NCBI GenBank assembly: GCA_026826555.1
Contig: JAKSZT010053836.1
Coordinates: 7,865,356 to 7,929,355 of the forward strand
Length of the DNA stretch: 64,000 bases
Source: Tolypeutes matacus
Taxonomy: Eukaryota > Chordata > Mammalia > Cingulata > Chlamyphoridae
Direction: 5' to 3'
Positions 1-10,002 of the stretch are shown here, piece after piece (position 1 is the first letter of the stretch; every line of letters begins with the position of its first letter). The position numbers and the translations under genes were made by a program. The notes under the pieces were generated by a model, which worked only from the letters and a program-made list of their open reading frames with translations, did no database searches and was not told the origin of the DNA.

Positions 1-74
1 AACATTTCAAGGCTGAGATATAGTTTAGAGAGTTGTGCAGTGATGCACAATAAAGAATTCCATTTGGAAGTGAG

Positions 75-108
75 TGAAAAAAAAAAAAAACAAAAAAAAC
101 ACAACACA
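75..108. repeat. A-rich / AC simple sequence
   Basis: An A-run of about 14 followed by AAC- and AC-rich sequence. It could be the decayed tail of a retroposon, but no body is recognisable to its left. Confidence 0.6.
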
Positions 109-1239
109 CCAAATGCCATATGAAAGTCCCTGCCTGAAGGGTTACATTCAGATTAAAACTGGGTTAAAAAATTCTAAAGGGACCAAATGGGCCAGCTATT
201 CAAAGACCTCATAAGACCTATTCCCTCTCTCTTTTTAAGATATAACATGAATATCAGGACAATAAATACAGACAGTGGTCTACTGTATTTAAAACTCTGC
301 CTACTGTACAGGCATCAGGAGCTGAAGGCTGTGGGGAGTGCTTTAGGAGTCCATGAAAGATGGGCAAAAGGAGCAATGAATGGATCAGAGGATGAGGAGG
401 TGGGAGTTAACCAAAAGTAGAGACCAGAAAAGAAGGATCAGCCCATCTATCAAAGAGCATGGGATTGTAGAGTGATATCACATGCATTACTGTAAGAACT
501 GACTTTGGGGTACAAAATAGGAAGGTAAATGAAATCAATAGGGAGTGACAGTTATGGAGAAGAATCAGGTGGGAAGGGATTAGGGACTATGACATGGATA
601 TATGTTGAGATACACAGCCATGGTCTGTTAAATAGTTAATGGGCTCTTCTGGTGGTGGAGCAAAAGCCCTGATGTGTAGCATTTGCTAATTTTCCTGGTG
701 TAAATACTCCCATCATGACCAGTTTCAAGATATCAACTTAAATTCACCAAAAGCAGAGTTGGAAAGAGATACACACAATTGGTCACCAGCAAGGTGGAAG
801 GTAAGAAAAATGAAATTAACAAGGTCAAAGAAAATTCAAGATCTGGAGGTGCCTCGGGTTGTGGGACCACGAGGTCAAGAGAGGGGTGGCTCAATTAGAG
901 TGACTATAGAGGTCATGAAGCTAAATCTATGAGGAGAGCCACAGAGGAAGGCGCTGAGGATAGAGTTCATGATCCAGATCTGGAAGTCACAGAAGCAATC
1001 TGACATTATGCTAGAGGCAGATGGCGGTGTGGACCGGCATCCATGGCCAGTTACTGAGTACTTTCTATGGGCGTGATCTGTGTGGACTGTGAAGATGTGT
1101 AAGACAAAATCCCTGCCCACTAAGTATAAGTGAAGATAAGGTTTGGGCATAGGTAATAGAGGGTGTCATGTGCCTGGTACAGATATGGCACGCTATAATT
1201 AGAAGATGAGGCTCTTAATATTAATGATCGATGTCACTT
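109..1239. other. Unique non-coding sequence, nothing recognised
   Basis: I see no recognisable repeat body or exon. The open frames here are under 100 codons, on both strands, with no familiar protein motif. Confidence 0.5.
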
Positions 1240-1450
1240 ATATGAGCCCTTACAGTGTCCCTAGCACTGTGTTAATGTACCTTACCAGCATTCCCACTTA
1301 ACCTTCAGAACAGCCCATTTTACAGCTTAGGAATTGAATCAAAGTGTTTAAATAACTTATCCAAGGTCACACAGCTGGTAAATGGAGCCAAGCCTGGAAG
1401 AAGGTCTTTCTGAGGCCAAAACCTGTCCTCCCGCCATTGTGCTGTGCTGC
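1240..1450 (+). repeat. MIR-family SINE (ancient)
   Basis: Contains the MIR core: a tract about lowest-order digits of a gene-free region with 'cccattttacag', then 'ccaaggtcacacagctggtaa' shortened here to its hallmark 'ggtcacacagctgg'. The order (core, then the AAGGTCACACAGC block) gives plus orientation. MIRs are inactive tRNA-derived SINEs common to mammals, so this is a fossil. Ends are approximate. Confidence 0.85.
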
Positions 1451-2140
1451 CTTCCCTTAAAGGTGATATTCCTGATGGAGACGAAGGATAGAGTAATAGG
1501 AAATTTGGAGTTTCTTTTTAAAAAATTACTCAGCTTGCATATTCCTAAAAAGTCAATTAATGTTAAAAAAAAAAATTTCCCTTGTGCTTGCATGTGACAT
1601 GTATTTTTAGGATCTGCTGTTAGCAAGTGTATTTTTGTGTGATTGAGTGGGAGAGTGGGAGAAGTTTTGCAGAGCTGTTTAAACCAGAATGCAGGGGTGC
1701 AGCAGAGGCTATAAAATCTCTGCCATCTAAGGTCTTGGAAAAGCCACAAAGAGACATGTTCTCAATTTATTATTCTATGTACATTCCCAGATGAATGACT
1801 AGTTAAAGGTATTGTTAAAGCATTTTAAATGACCCACTTCCAGTAGCGAACAAAAGCACTTACTGTGCCAAGCCAACTGGCGTTTCTGATTATAAAACCA
1901 CAAAGTGAGGAAAACGTTAAAACTGCTAAAGCAAATGATACACAATAATGGAGAATGATAAAATTGAGGTTTATTGTCTGTGAAGGCAGATGGCTGACCA
2001 CTAGGTGGGCTTCAGTGTAACGTCCAGGGTAATTGGCTACTGGGGGTTTTCTGGTGAAGACTTCAGCTTGGTACACCAACCAGATCCTGGCTCATTCTTT
2101 CCTGCTCTCTGCCTCCTCTCCGTGACTAGATCTGATGGTT
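1451..2140. other. Unique non-coding sequence, nothing recognised
   Basis: AT-rich sequence on both sides of a short polyA-like run near 1564. The two overlapping open frames at about 1357-1749 have no recognisable protein content. No splice-flanked exon is convincing. Confidence 0.45.
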
Positions 2141-2440
2141 GATCCAAACAGGCAATTGAAAACAGAAAGTTACCTTTACCTTAAATGCTTTTCTGGAGAT
2201 AACGATACCGAAAGTAATGAAGGACTGGATTTCCTACCTGTCTTTCTCTCCGGCACATACAATTATCTGCAGATGTAAAATTGCCTGCTTTGATAATTAT
2301 ACCTTCCAAATGAGGGGCAAGTGGCTAATTATGCCCACATGTGGCCCATTGCACTCTCCATTAACCAATTATGTGCACAATTATTTGTGCACATAAATAA
2401 TTGCATTCGTGGAAAATAGCGCCCCTCCTTTCAAATCCTC
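2141..2440. promoter_or_regulatory. Candidate conserved non-coding element (enhancer-like)
   Basis: This stretch is free of recognisable repeats and is dense in homeodomain-type TAAT/ATTA cores: near 2294 (GATAATTAT), 2327 (CTAATTATG), 2361 (TTAACCAATTATG) and 2397 (AATAATTGC). It also holds a perfect 11-bp inverted repeat at 2369-2396. Such clustering is typical of developmental enhancers, but TAAT cores are frequent by chance in AT-rich DNA, so the functional call is inference only. Cross-species conservation would decide it. Confidence 0.3.
2369..2396. repeat. Perfect inverted repeat, 11-bp arms, 6-nt spacer
   Basis: Arms TTATGTGCACA (2369-2379) and TGTGCACATAA (2386-2396) are exact reverse complements around ATTATT. 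Each arm contains the palindrome GTGCAC. It lies inside the TAAT-rich block, so it could be a paired binding site for a dimeric factor. A chance cruciform is the alternative. Confidence 0.75.
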
Positions 2441-2962
2441 CTGCTTAGAGTGACCGATGGAGTAATTGTTCCACTAGAAATGGAGTTGGTGGGGAGTAAA
2501 AGAGTATCAGATACCAGGAAACACATAAGTGCTCAAAGTTTGCAGGTGTGCACTGCAGCAAATGGCAGTAGGAGCCAAAGAGAGCAGAAAGGACCCAGGA
2601 GGGACCTGCCCAGCCTGTGAGTTGGGAAGCCTGCCCCGGGGCTAGCTGGGAGGCCCAGTGCTGCAACCTTGGGCAAATCTTTACCCTTCCTTGGATTCTA
2701 CTGGTTCTGCAAGCGTGAAGAGGATTACAATAATGCTGTTCCCAGCACTGTCGTGGGATGGACCAGACAATTATTCAAAGGGATTCTGCAGTCTCCTTCA
2801 GATAAAAATGAGGCATTATCAGGTGGATTGGCACATTTCCAATTGCAGAAGAAAGGTAACAACTCTTTTTTTTTTGGTTACTTATAATTTCATTCTCTAC
2901 AAAATAATTTTAACTGTAAAATAACATTATATTGAAAAAGATCTCTGAAGGCTTTTCCTGAT

Positions 2963-3118
2963 TATTCTTTTTTTTTTTTTTTATTATGGGTAAAAATCAA
3001 AATTCTCACAATACATACAAACATTTGCAAAATGATATATAAATATATATGCATATATGTGTATTTGCTTACCCAAAATATTACACGGGAGGTGGGCAAC
3101 ATGGGAATCCCAGTGGGT
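2963..3118 (-). mobile_element. L1-mobilised repeat 3' end with 5' inversion
   Basis: A T-run (2968-2982) is followed by sequence matching the left part of the element at 43141-43957, so the copy lies in minus orientation with its A-tail at the left. At about 3088 the match breaks. The remaining ~31 bp to 3118 match the same element on the opposite strand. This is the structure left by twin priming during LINE-1 integration. Relative to the 43-kb copy it also lacks about 45 bp of the TA-rich segment. Confidence 0.8.
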
Positions 3119-3244
3119 AACAACACTTGATAACAAAGCAAGGCCAGTGGTTGGAGTGAGAAAAGATTTGATAAGGACGGAAAGCTTGTTGTCCTGGCAC
3201 GGATGTTTCTACTGATAAGACACCAGAAAATGACCTGTAGTCAT

Positions 3245-3350
3245 ATAAAATTCATTCGTTCAGCAAACATCTAGAGAGCTCTTACACTGCCCTGGGTAGC
3301 GGAAAACATGATGAAAAGACTTGGCCCTGCCCTAGCAGGTCACTTGCCCC
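3245..3350 (-). repeat. L2 LINE 3'-end fragment
   Basis: The 'ttcattcgttcagcaaaca' start followed by a decayed 'gagctcttacactgccctgg' resembles the reverse complement of the L2 3' end (AATAAATATTTGTTGAATGAATGA). Short and diverged. Confidence 0.5.
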
Positions 3351-3607
3351 TGTGCCTGGGCCACTGTGCAGTGGGTCAGCCTTTTACTTTGACCTGCTCC
3401 GATTAGTAAATGAGGGGCAACTTCACCTCATGTGTAGGGAGTCTGGCATGGATTTTCAGACTTTGGTTATTTAATCCTGTAGGTTGAGGTTACTTTTATA
3501 AACCTAAGAACTGTGGTTTTAATGCTAATAAGTCACCGTGCCAGGAGTACGTCTGAGATGGAAGATTGCTGTGGTGATAATTAAGACCTTCACTATCTCT
3601 TTTTTCT
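3351..3607. other. Unique non-coding sequence, nothing recognised
   Basis: About 260 bases with no repeat or coding signal that I can name. Confidence 0.4.
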
Positions 3608-3640
3608 TTTCCGTTTAAAAAAAAAATTAAGGTGAAATTT

Positions 3641-3866
3641 TTTATATATATATATATTTATCCCCCCTTGTTGCTTGTCCTCGCTGTGTCCATTTGATGT
3701 GCCTTTTTCTGTGTCTGCTTGTCTTTGTTTGTTGTGTCATCTTGCTGCATCAGCACGCTGTGCCGCGTGGACCGGCTTTGCCTTCACCAGGAGGCCCCGG
3801 GAATTGAACCTGGGGCCTCCCACATGGTAAACGGGAGCCCAACCAATTGAGCCACAGCCGCTTCCC
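3641..3866 (-). mobile_element. DAS-type SINE (tRNA-derived), monomeric
   Basis: The reverse strand starts with GGGAAGCGGCTGTGGCTCAA (A box region), followed by a B box (GGTTCAATTCCCGGGG) and GGCCTCCTGG, then a body rich in CAGACACAG-like repeats and an A/TA-rich tail at the left. Imperfect TSDs flank it: TAAGGTGAAATTT (3628-3640) and TAAGTGAAATTT (3867-3878). This matches the armadillo DAS SINE plan: a tRNA-like pol III promoter, with L1 proteins used for mobility. It inserted into the L1M 3' UTR and so is younger. Confidence 0.9.
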
Positions 3867-3975
3867 TAAGTGAAATTTACATAACATAAAATTCACCATT
3901 TTAAAGTGAACAACTCAACAGCATTTAGTACATTCACAATGTTGTACAACCAACACTTTTATCTAGATCCAAAAT

Positions 3976-4419
3976 ATTCCACCACCACCACCAACCCCCG
4001 CCCCAAGATGGCTCCCTCATCTGTTTGCTCGTTGTTTTTGCTAGTTGTTTTCACTCATTGTTTGTGCTCGTCTGTTTTTTCTTTATGAGGCATCAGGAAC
4101 TGAACCCAGGACCTCCCATGTGTGAGATGGGTGCTCATCTGCTCGACCCACATCTGCTCCCTGCTCATTAATTTTTTGCTCATTGTCTGCTTGTTGTCTT
4201 GCTCATTGTCTTGCTTGTTCATTCATTGTCTGCTCATTGTTTTTTTCTCATCTGTTTGTTGTTTTTGCTTGTTGTCTGTTTATTGCTTTTGCTCGATGTC
4301 TCCGCGTTGCCTGCTTGTTGTTTGTTTGTTTGTCTTCTTTAGGAGGCACCAGGAACTGAATCTGGGACCTCCCATGTGGGAGGTGGGTGCTCAACTGCTT
4401 GAGCCACAGCTACTCCCCC
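3976..4419 (-). mobile_element. Dimeric DAS-related SINE
   Basis: Two tRNA-like heads lie in tandem on the minus strand: head B at about 4336-4419 and head A at about 4083-4163. Each begins GGGAGCAGNTGTGG or similar and carries a GGTYC(C/T)RGRTTCAGTTCC B-box block. Each is followed by a long tail of AACAA/GAGCA-type repeats. The unit is flanked by TCCAAAAT at 3968-3975 and 4420-4427, so both heads appear to have entered as one insertion. The unit sits in the same L1M 3' UTR. Antisense translation produces a spurious 145-codon frame. Confidence 0.8.
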
Positions 4420-4973
4420 TCCAAAATGTTTTTATCACTCCAAAAGGAAACCCTGTACCTGGTACTCCCCACAAACCCTGGCAACCTTCTATCTGCTTTC
4501 TGTCTCTAGGGATTTACCTACTCTGGGTATTTCATATTAATGAATCATACAATACATGATCTTTTGTGTTTGGCTTCTTTCACTTAGCATAATGTTTTCA
4601 AGATTCATCCACATTTTCGCATGTATCAGAACTCCATTCCTTTTTATGGCTGAATAATATTCCTTATATCAATATACCACATTTTGTTTATCCATACATT
4701 CATTGGTGGACATTTGGGTTGTTTCCACTTTTGTGCTGCTATGAATATATGTGTACATGTATTTGTTTATTTTCAATTATTTTTGAAATAATTTTGAAAT
4801 AATTCCACCTATGAGTGGAATTGCTGGATCATATGGTAATTCTATGTTTAGCTTTTTGAGGAACTGGTAAATTATTTTCCATGCAGCTAAATCATTTGTA
4901 ATTCCCACTACCAATTGTACAAGGATTCCAATTTTTCCACATCCTCAACAACACTTGTTTTCTGTTTTTTGTT

Positions 4974-4991
4974 TGTATGTGTGTGTGTGTG
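4974..4991. repeat. (TG)n microsatellite
   Basis: Short run of TG dinucleotides inside the old L1. Confidence 0.85.
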
Positions 4992-5455
4992 AGGTGGTAT
5001 CTCACTATGGTTTTGAATTGCATTTCCCTAATAAATAATGATGTTGAACTTTCATGTGCATGTTGGCCATTTGTAAATCTTCTTTGGAAAAATATCTCTT
5101 CAAGTCCTTTGCGCATTTTTAAATTGGATTGTTTGTCTTTTTGTTGTTGATTTGTAAGAGTTCTTTATATATCCTGGATACTAAAGCCTTACCAGATATA
5201 TGGTTTGCAAGTATTTTCTCCCATTCTGTAGGTTGTCTTTTCACTTTTTTAATAATGTCTTTTGATATGTAGAAGTTTTAAATTTTGATGAAATCCAATA
5301 TATCTATGTTTTTTGTTGTTGCTTACAGTTTTGGGGTCATAGCTAAGAACCCATTACCAAATCCAAGGTCATGAAGATTTACCCTTAATTTTTCTTCCAA
5401 GAGTTTCAAAACCTCTTATATTTTGGTTGTGGATCCATTTTGAGTTAATTTTTTA

Positions 5456-5660
5456 AAAAGGCTTATTTATTTAGAAATAAATTCAAATGTACAGAGCAGT
5501 TACAAAAATGGTACAAAACCCATACAGAGAATTCCAACATAGTCCCCACGCAGATACCCAGATCCACCAGCATATAACATTTTGCCACATTTGCCACATC
5601 ATCCTATCTATCCATTTATCTATCTGTCCATCTGTCTGTCTGCCTCTTCTGTACAGGTAG
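5456..5660 (-). mobile_element. L1M-type 3'-end fragment
   Basis: 'acagagcagttacaaaaatg' through 'cagatccaccagcatataac' and 'acattttgccacatttgcc' match, diverged, the left end of the element at 40236-40510, including the short ATCT/GTCT-rich tract at about 5602-5645. Both are minus-strand old L1/HAL1 3' ends. It abuts the ORF2 remnant to its left, so two separate insertions are joined here. Confidence 0.7.
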
Positions 5661-6878
5661 TGAGGACCCCGGGTCGTGATGGAAGACCCTTCAGAAGCAG
5701 GGCTGTCTCTACGCTGCCATGGTCAGATGTGTAGCTTGTGCAGCTTTAGCAGCTTCCTTCTCTACCTCTTCTGTATTTTTAGGAGAAAGATTTGTTTGAA
5801 CATGAACATTTTTATCATGAGATGAATTCCATTACTCTAATCCCATAAACAAGAAAACCAAATGATAAGCACCTGCACTTAGAGGAACAGAACACCAAAG
5901 CTAAACCCTCCCGGCTCCAGGGCAGTGCAAGTGGAAAAGTGGACTTTGCACGGTGCAAAAATAATGATCTTGTTGCTGGATGCTTGGCGTCTTCCAAAAC
6001 GAACTGGTTCTGCCTGCAGTGCTTCAGCACTTAAGGTAAGTGGTTCTTCAAAATGCTAGGTTTTCTGCCTCACTTCTTTAAATAGAAACATTCTATTGGT
6101 TGCTAAAATAAAAATTGTTTCTAGGTTACAAAGGGACCCAGTGCACATACCTTTCTCCTTAGATGATGAGCAGATGGGTGGCCTCATGTATTCCGTAACA
6201 TCCCCCAGGGCCCAAGGTTAAAAGCAACTGCTGAAGAGAAACCATGTATAGTGGACACTTTCAGAAGCGTTTTGTTGGTATAAAAAGAAATACTGATCAT
6301 TTGTAATAGTTCATTTAGCTCAATATTACTGAAAAAAAAAAGGCATTTGCTTTCCCCAGATTGTCATCCTGAAACTTCATAAAGTGTCCCTAAATACTAC
6401 TAACACCATCATGTGTTCTCTATTTTGCAGTGTAGTCACAAAAATTTCACAAACTCTCAGGAATAGCAGAGATGGTAAACGTCATCTACTCTTGGTCTGA
6501 TTCTTGAATCCCCTACATTGCACCCCTAAGAATAACCTCTCACTTCCGCTGGAGGCGGGTTTACTGGCTGGCAGGCAGCAGGGAGCTGTTGTCAGCCCTC
6601 TTCTAGTCAGCATTTTTATCCATGGCTTCCAGATAGAACATTGGTGGCATGCTTATCTGAAAAGAGTTCCTTAGGCTGGAGGGAAGGACTAACTCTAAGG
6701 AGAAAATGTGGTAAGAATCATTGTGAAGTCAAATGTAGGCCCAAAGAATCCAGCATTACACTTTTGAGACTAGTAGAGATGAGCTTTAGTTGACGGGAAG
6801 CCTGCCTGCCAAAGCAGCCCGTTCCATTTGGACAGCTCAAACTGTTGGAAAGTCCTTCTCTGCGTGGCTTTCATGTAC
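5661..6878. other. Unique non-coding sequence, nothing recognised
   Basis: No named repeat and no convincing exon. The A-run at 6331-6341 is not attached to a recognisable retroposon. Confidence 0.45.
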
Positions 6879-7291
6879 TGTGATAGTTAATTTCATGTCC
6901 CAACTTGACCAGGTTATAGTGTCCAGGTGTTTGGTCAAGCAAGCACTGGCCTGATTGTTACTGTGAAGTCATTTCATAAGTGGATTTGCACGTATAGTCA
7001 GTTGATTGGTTGCATCTATGGCTGACAGCTTCTACAATCAGGAAAGGAGAGTGCTCTCAGCAGTGAGGGGAGTGTCCTCATGCAATCAGCTGGAGATCTT
7101 AAAGGCCAGAACAGAGAATTTTAGAAGTCAGAAAGAAAAATTCTGCCTCTACTTCAGCTAGTCATCTTCTGGGGAATATAACTTCATCTTCATTGGAGTT
7201 TCTAGCTGGCAGCTTGCCCTACAGAATTCAAACTTGCCAGTCTCCATGGTCACATGAGCCCATTCCTATAATAAATCCCTTAATGTTTTAA

Positions 7292-7660
7292 ATGAGGTGG
7301 AGCCAGTGGCCACTTGACACTTTTGGGGCAGGGAGGGGACGAGTAGTTGAAATACAGGGGCTTCTTTGGGATTCGGAGGTTGTCCTGAGTACCGTTGTGG
7401 CAACAGATATAGGCCATTTTAAATCAGCACACACCACTCAGAACTGAGTGGGAGAGAGTGTGGTCTACGATGTGAACTGTGGTCTATGGTTGGTGGCAAG
7501 GCCCCAGGATGTGTAAGTCCATTGAGGGTGGTGGGCCACACTTGTGGGAGATGTTAGTGTGGGACATGGTGGGAGGTGTGGGGGGTGGGCAACATGGGAA
7601 CCCCAGGGAGTTTCGAGTAATATTTTCGGTAATCTAAGCACCTCTTAAAATATATTTATA

Positions 7661-7693
<33 letters not shown>

Positions 7694-7915
7694 GGAAACA
7701 GAGAGATGGAGAGGTGAGGAATTTTCTTGTTTATTGTTTGTCATTTTTTGTTTACTATTATTGTTGAAATAATGAAAATACTCTAATAATGATTAAAATG
7801 ATGAATGCACAACTATGAGATTATACCAAATACTATTATTGTACACATTGAATGAATTGTATGCTTTGTTAATATGTACCAATAAAATAGATTTGTTAAA
7901 AAGATTAATTAATTA
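7292..7915 (+). mobile_element. L1-mobilised repeat, 5'-truncated, with L1-like 3' tail
   Basis: From about 7292 to 7655 the sequence matches (in reverse orientation) the part of the 43141-43957 element around 43300-43645: GGTGGAGCCAGTGGCCACTT, then GTGGGAGAGAGTGTGGTCTA-like and GGTGGGCAACATGGGAA-like blocks. After a TA-rich tract and an A-run (7671-7691) comes a different 3' region (7692-7915) with 'tgaatgcacaactatgagat' and 'accaataaaatagat', which looks like an L1 3' UTR end with AATAAA. It lies inside the LTR-like repeat. Confidence 0.7.
7671..7691. repeat. A-run
   Basis: About 21-22 A between the shared body and the L1-like tail. It may be the polyA tail of one insertion abutting a second one, or an internal A-rich tract. 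Confidence 0.8.
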
Positions 7916-7950
7916 ATTATAAATAAATAAATAAATAAATAAATAAATAT
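7905..7950. repeat. (AATT)/(AAAT)n microsatellite
   Basis: Tetranucleotide expansion at the 3' end of the L1-type insertion, typical of tail-derived microsatellites. Confidence 0.9.
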
Positions 7951-8024
7951 ATCTCCTGCTGGTTCTGTTTCTCTGGAGAACCCTGACTACTAATACTAGA
8001 TCTTGCCATGGTCTAGGAAGACTT

Positions 8025-8419
8025 GCGCAGCCTGGCTCCTGCTACCACTCCCACCTTATCTCGAACCTCACCTTTCCTAAATTACCACCCTCCAGCCACA
8101 CTGGTCTTTGCTCCATTCCTCAATAAACCAAGCCTTTCCTCCTCCAAGCTTTTGTGTTTGCTCTTCCTCTCTTGAAAGATGCCCCCACCATGAGAAGCTG
8201 GTTTCTTCCCAACCTTTAGGTCTCAGCTCAGATAATCTCTCCATCCTGCCTCAAAAACTTCTCCCAGACACTCTTGCACTTTTTAACCTGTTGTCTTCCT
8301 TCATAGCCCTTGCCATAATTTACCATTTATTTTTATTTCATTTCTTTTTCTTAGTTGTATTCATTATTTGCTCATTGACTATCTATTCCTCACTGTATGC
8401 CTTCAAAAGCCAGTGATTT
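8025..8419 (+). repeat. L2 LINE 3' region
   Basis: Reads like the L2 3' portion: 'ccagccacactggtctttgc', 'tctcagctcagataatctc', then 'gcccttgccataatttacc' and decayed T-rich sequence. It continues after the SINE at 8434-8639 for a short distance. L2 is an extinct CR1-clade LINE, so this piece is a fossil. Confidence 0.75.
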
Positions 8420-8433
8420 AAATGCTGTTAATA

Positions 8434-8639
8434 GGGAAGCGGCTGTGGCTCAATCAGTGGGGCTCCCGTTTACCATATGGGAGGCCCCGGGTTCGGTTCC
8501 GGGGCCTCCTGGTGAGGGCAGGCCCGCCCGCACGGCGTGGTTGGCTGACCCAGCGAGCACAAGCAGCAGGAGGGGGATAAATGAATAAATAAATAAAATC
8601 TTTAAAAAAAATAAAATAAAAATAAATAAATAAATAAAT
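8434..8639 (+). mobile_element. DAS SINE with perfect TSD
   Basis: Starts GGGAAGCGGCTGTGGCTCAA, contains the B-box GGTTCGGTTCCGGGGCC, a GC-rich body with several CpGs, and ends in an A/AAAT-rich tail. A perfect 14-bp TSD (AAATGCTGTTAATA) lies at 8420-8433 and 8640-8653. Retention of CpGs and the exact TSD suggest one of the younger insertions here. A pol III A/B-box promoter is present, but whether it is transcribed is unknown. Confidence 0.93.
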
Positions 8640-8699
8640 AAATGCTGTTAATATTTATTGGTCATGTTCCTCCAGATAATTCTGTATAATTTTTGGACC

Positions 8700-9343
8700 A
8701 TCTGGAATTGAAACATTTATTTTCATTATATTATGGTATGAAGAGAGCAAGAATATTTGTTCCTCTATTCCTAACTATTAGGAAAATAGGCATATTTGGG
8801 CTTAATATGAACTATGACTAAGTGGTCTTATATTCCCGAACAACCCTAGCTTGTGCTTGACAGGCCTGGTGTCCCTCTTTGGACTGTGTGGTCCCGAAAG
8901 GTACAGTTCTCCAGGGTTGGCAATGTGGAGTAGGATTCACTCATTCACCTTTAAAGCCTGTTACACAGTAGCCAGTTCAATCCCAACTTGGCCCATCCGC
9001 CAGAGCTTTCAGTAGCCAGGGTTGGATGGCCACTGCTATGAACTCCTTTTGCAAAGACTGCCAAATAGCCATCTGATGGTGCTAAGGACTTTTGATTTAG
9101 GTTTGAATGGAGTAGCCTCTAGGGCCACTTAGTGTGCTGCATCATCCTCTTTGGAAAATGCTCTTTAAGTAACAGCTGAGCAGACTGAGGAAATGAGATG
9201 CTCAGAGAAGAAAACAATGCAGAAAGTCTGACTTTTCAGAATAGGGTATTTAGATGTGGAACTGGATTGTGAAAGGATGTTTAAGCTTTCTATCTATCAT
9301 CGCAAGGAACACTCATTTATTCCCTCCCTACCCACTTCTGCTG
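8700..9343. other. Unique non-coding sequence, nothing recognised
   Basis: No repeat family or exon recognised. Confidence 0.45.
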
Positions 9344-9368
9344 CTCTCTCCTTCCTTCTCTCTCTCAA

Positions 9369-9401
<33 letters not shown>
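9344..9401. repeat. (TC)n(AC)n compound microsatellite
   Basis: A CT-rich tract passing into about ten AC dinucleotides. Likely length-polymorphic. Confidence 0.9.
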
Positions 9402-9402
<1 letters not shown>

Positions 9403-10002
9403 ATTCAGTGCCAACAGTAATAGAGTTGCTTCTTGACCTCTTGGAAAGAAAACGCCCTCTGATGGGACTGTGCTGACTAGCTTTGCTCTTCATCATGGAG
9501 ACAACGCTTTATGCCTTCACCTCTGTGCAGCTGAAAGGCCCGGCGGAAGCAGTCATCTAAAGGAAATAAAATAGAAAGGCTCCTGCCAAAGGTTGCCAAA
9601 TGTGCAGTCTCCTATGGCCTCCCTCTCACTCACGGCTTCTGAGGGAGAAACCGTCTTCCAGGAGACTGAGCGATGAGCACTGGAGGGTGCAGCTGCTTGG
9701 CGGGAAGACACGTGAGGAAATATGTGTGGAGGTCAGGCTGGTGGCGCCGACTGTGAAGTAAAGGGACGACCCCTCCAGCAACTGTTCTACCCCTTTGGTA
9801 ACTGCTCTGAAATTATATCTTGGCAAAAGTTCTAAAGGGCCTATGGTATGTGCTAGGAGAACGCCCTAAAGCCAAGGCGTTTATTCCTGTTAGGCACACG
9901 AGGAAGTCCCTCACCATGGTGGCTAGCTTTCCTGCTCTGACAATGTTGAAGGGAAGGGTGGCTGGTCTGAGCTGTACTCCCAGAGCTATAATGGGAGGGA
10001 TC
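9402..10002. other. Unique non-coding sequence, moderately GC-rich
   Basis: Overlapping short open frames occur on both strands (9626-10182), none with recognisable protein content. I see no splice-bounded exon. Confidence 0.45.

Larger units (their letters stand above)
3608..5455 (-). mobile_element. Old L1 (L1M-type) 3' portion, split by SINEs
   Basis: Minus-strand L1: 5'-truncated ORF2 C-terminal region followed (leftward) by 3' UTR. The region 4880-5455 reads in reverse as the decayed ORF2 C-terminal zone. Frames around 4892-5116 retain the HESSTSLFIREMQFKTIVRYHLT block seen in L1 ORF2 (compare the copies near 48.7 kb and 36.8 kb). The 3' UTR is at 3608-3640, 3867-3985 and 4420-4880, interrupted by two SINE insertions. 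Frameshifted throughout and inactive. Confidence 0.8.
6879..7995 (+). mobile_element. LTR-like repeat, interrupted
   Basis: Begins TGTGATAGTTAATTTCATG and ends near 'ttctctggagaaccctgact', the two ends of a common mammalian repeat that I recall as an ERVL-class (MLT2-like) LTR. The family name is from memory. The internal body (6879-7291) includes 'cccattcctataataaatcc', a possible polyadenylation signal zone. An L1-type insertion (7292-7915) plus an AAAT tract separates the left part from the last ~50 bp. No viral coding sequence remains. Confidence 0.65.

Noticed and set aside
3641..3866. tRNA-like A and B boxes suggesting a tRNA gene
   Set aside because: The rest of the fold is absent, a SINE body and A-rich tail follow, and TSDs flank it. 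The same applies to the other SINE heads. They are SINEs, not tRNA genes.
4122..4559. 145-codon plus-strand frame with FRRHQELNLGPPMWEVGAQL
   Set aside because: It is the antisense of DAS-type SINE heads. The same peptide-like string arises at 58894-59079 on the antisense of another SINE.
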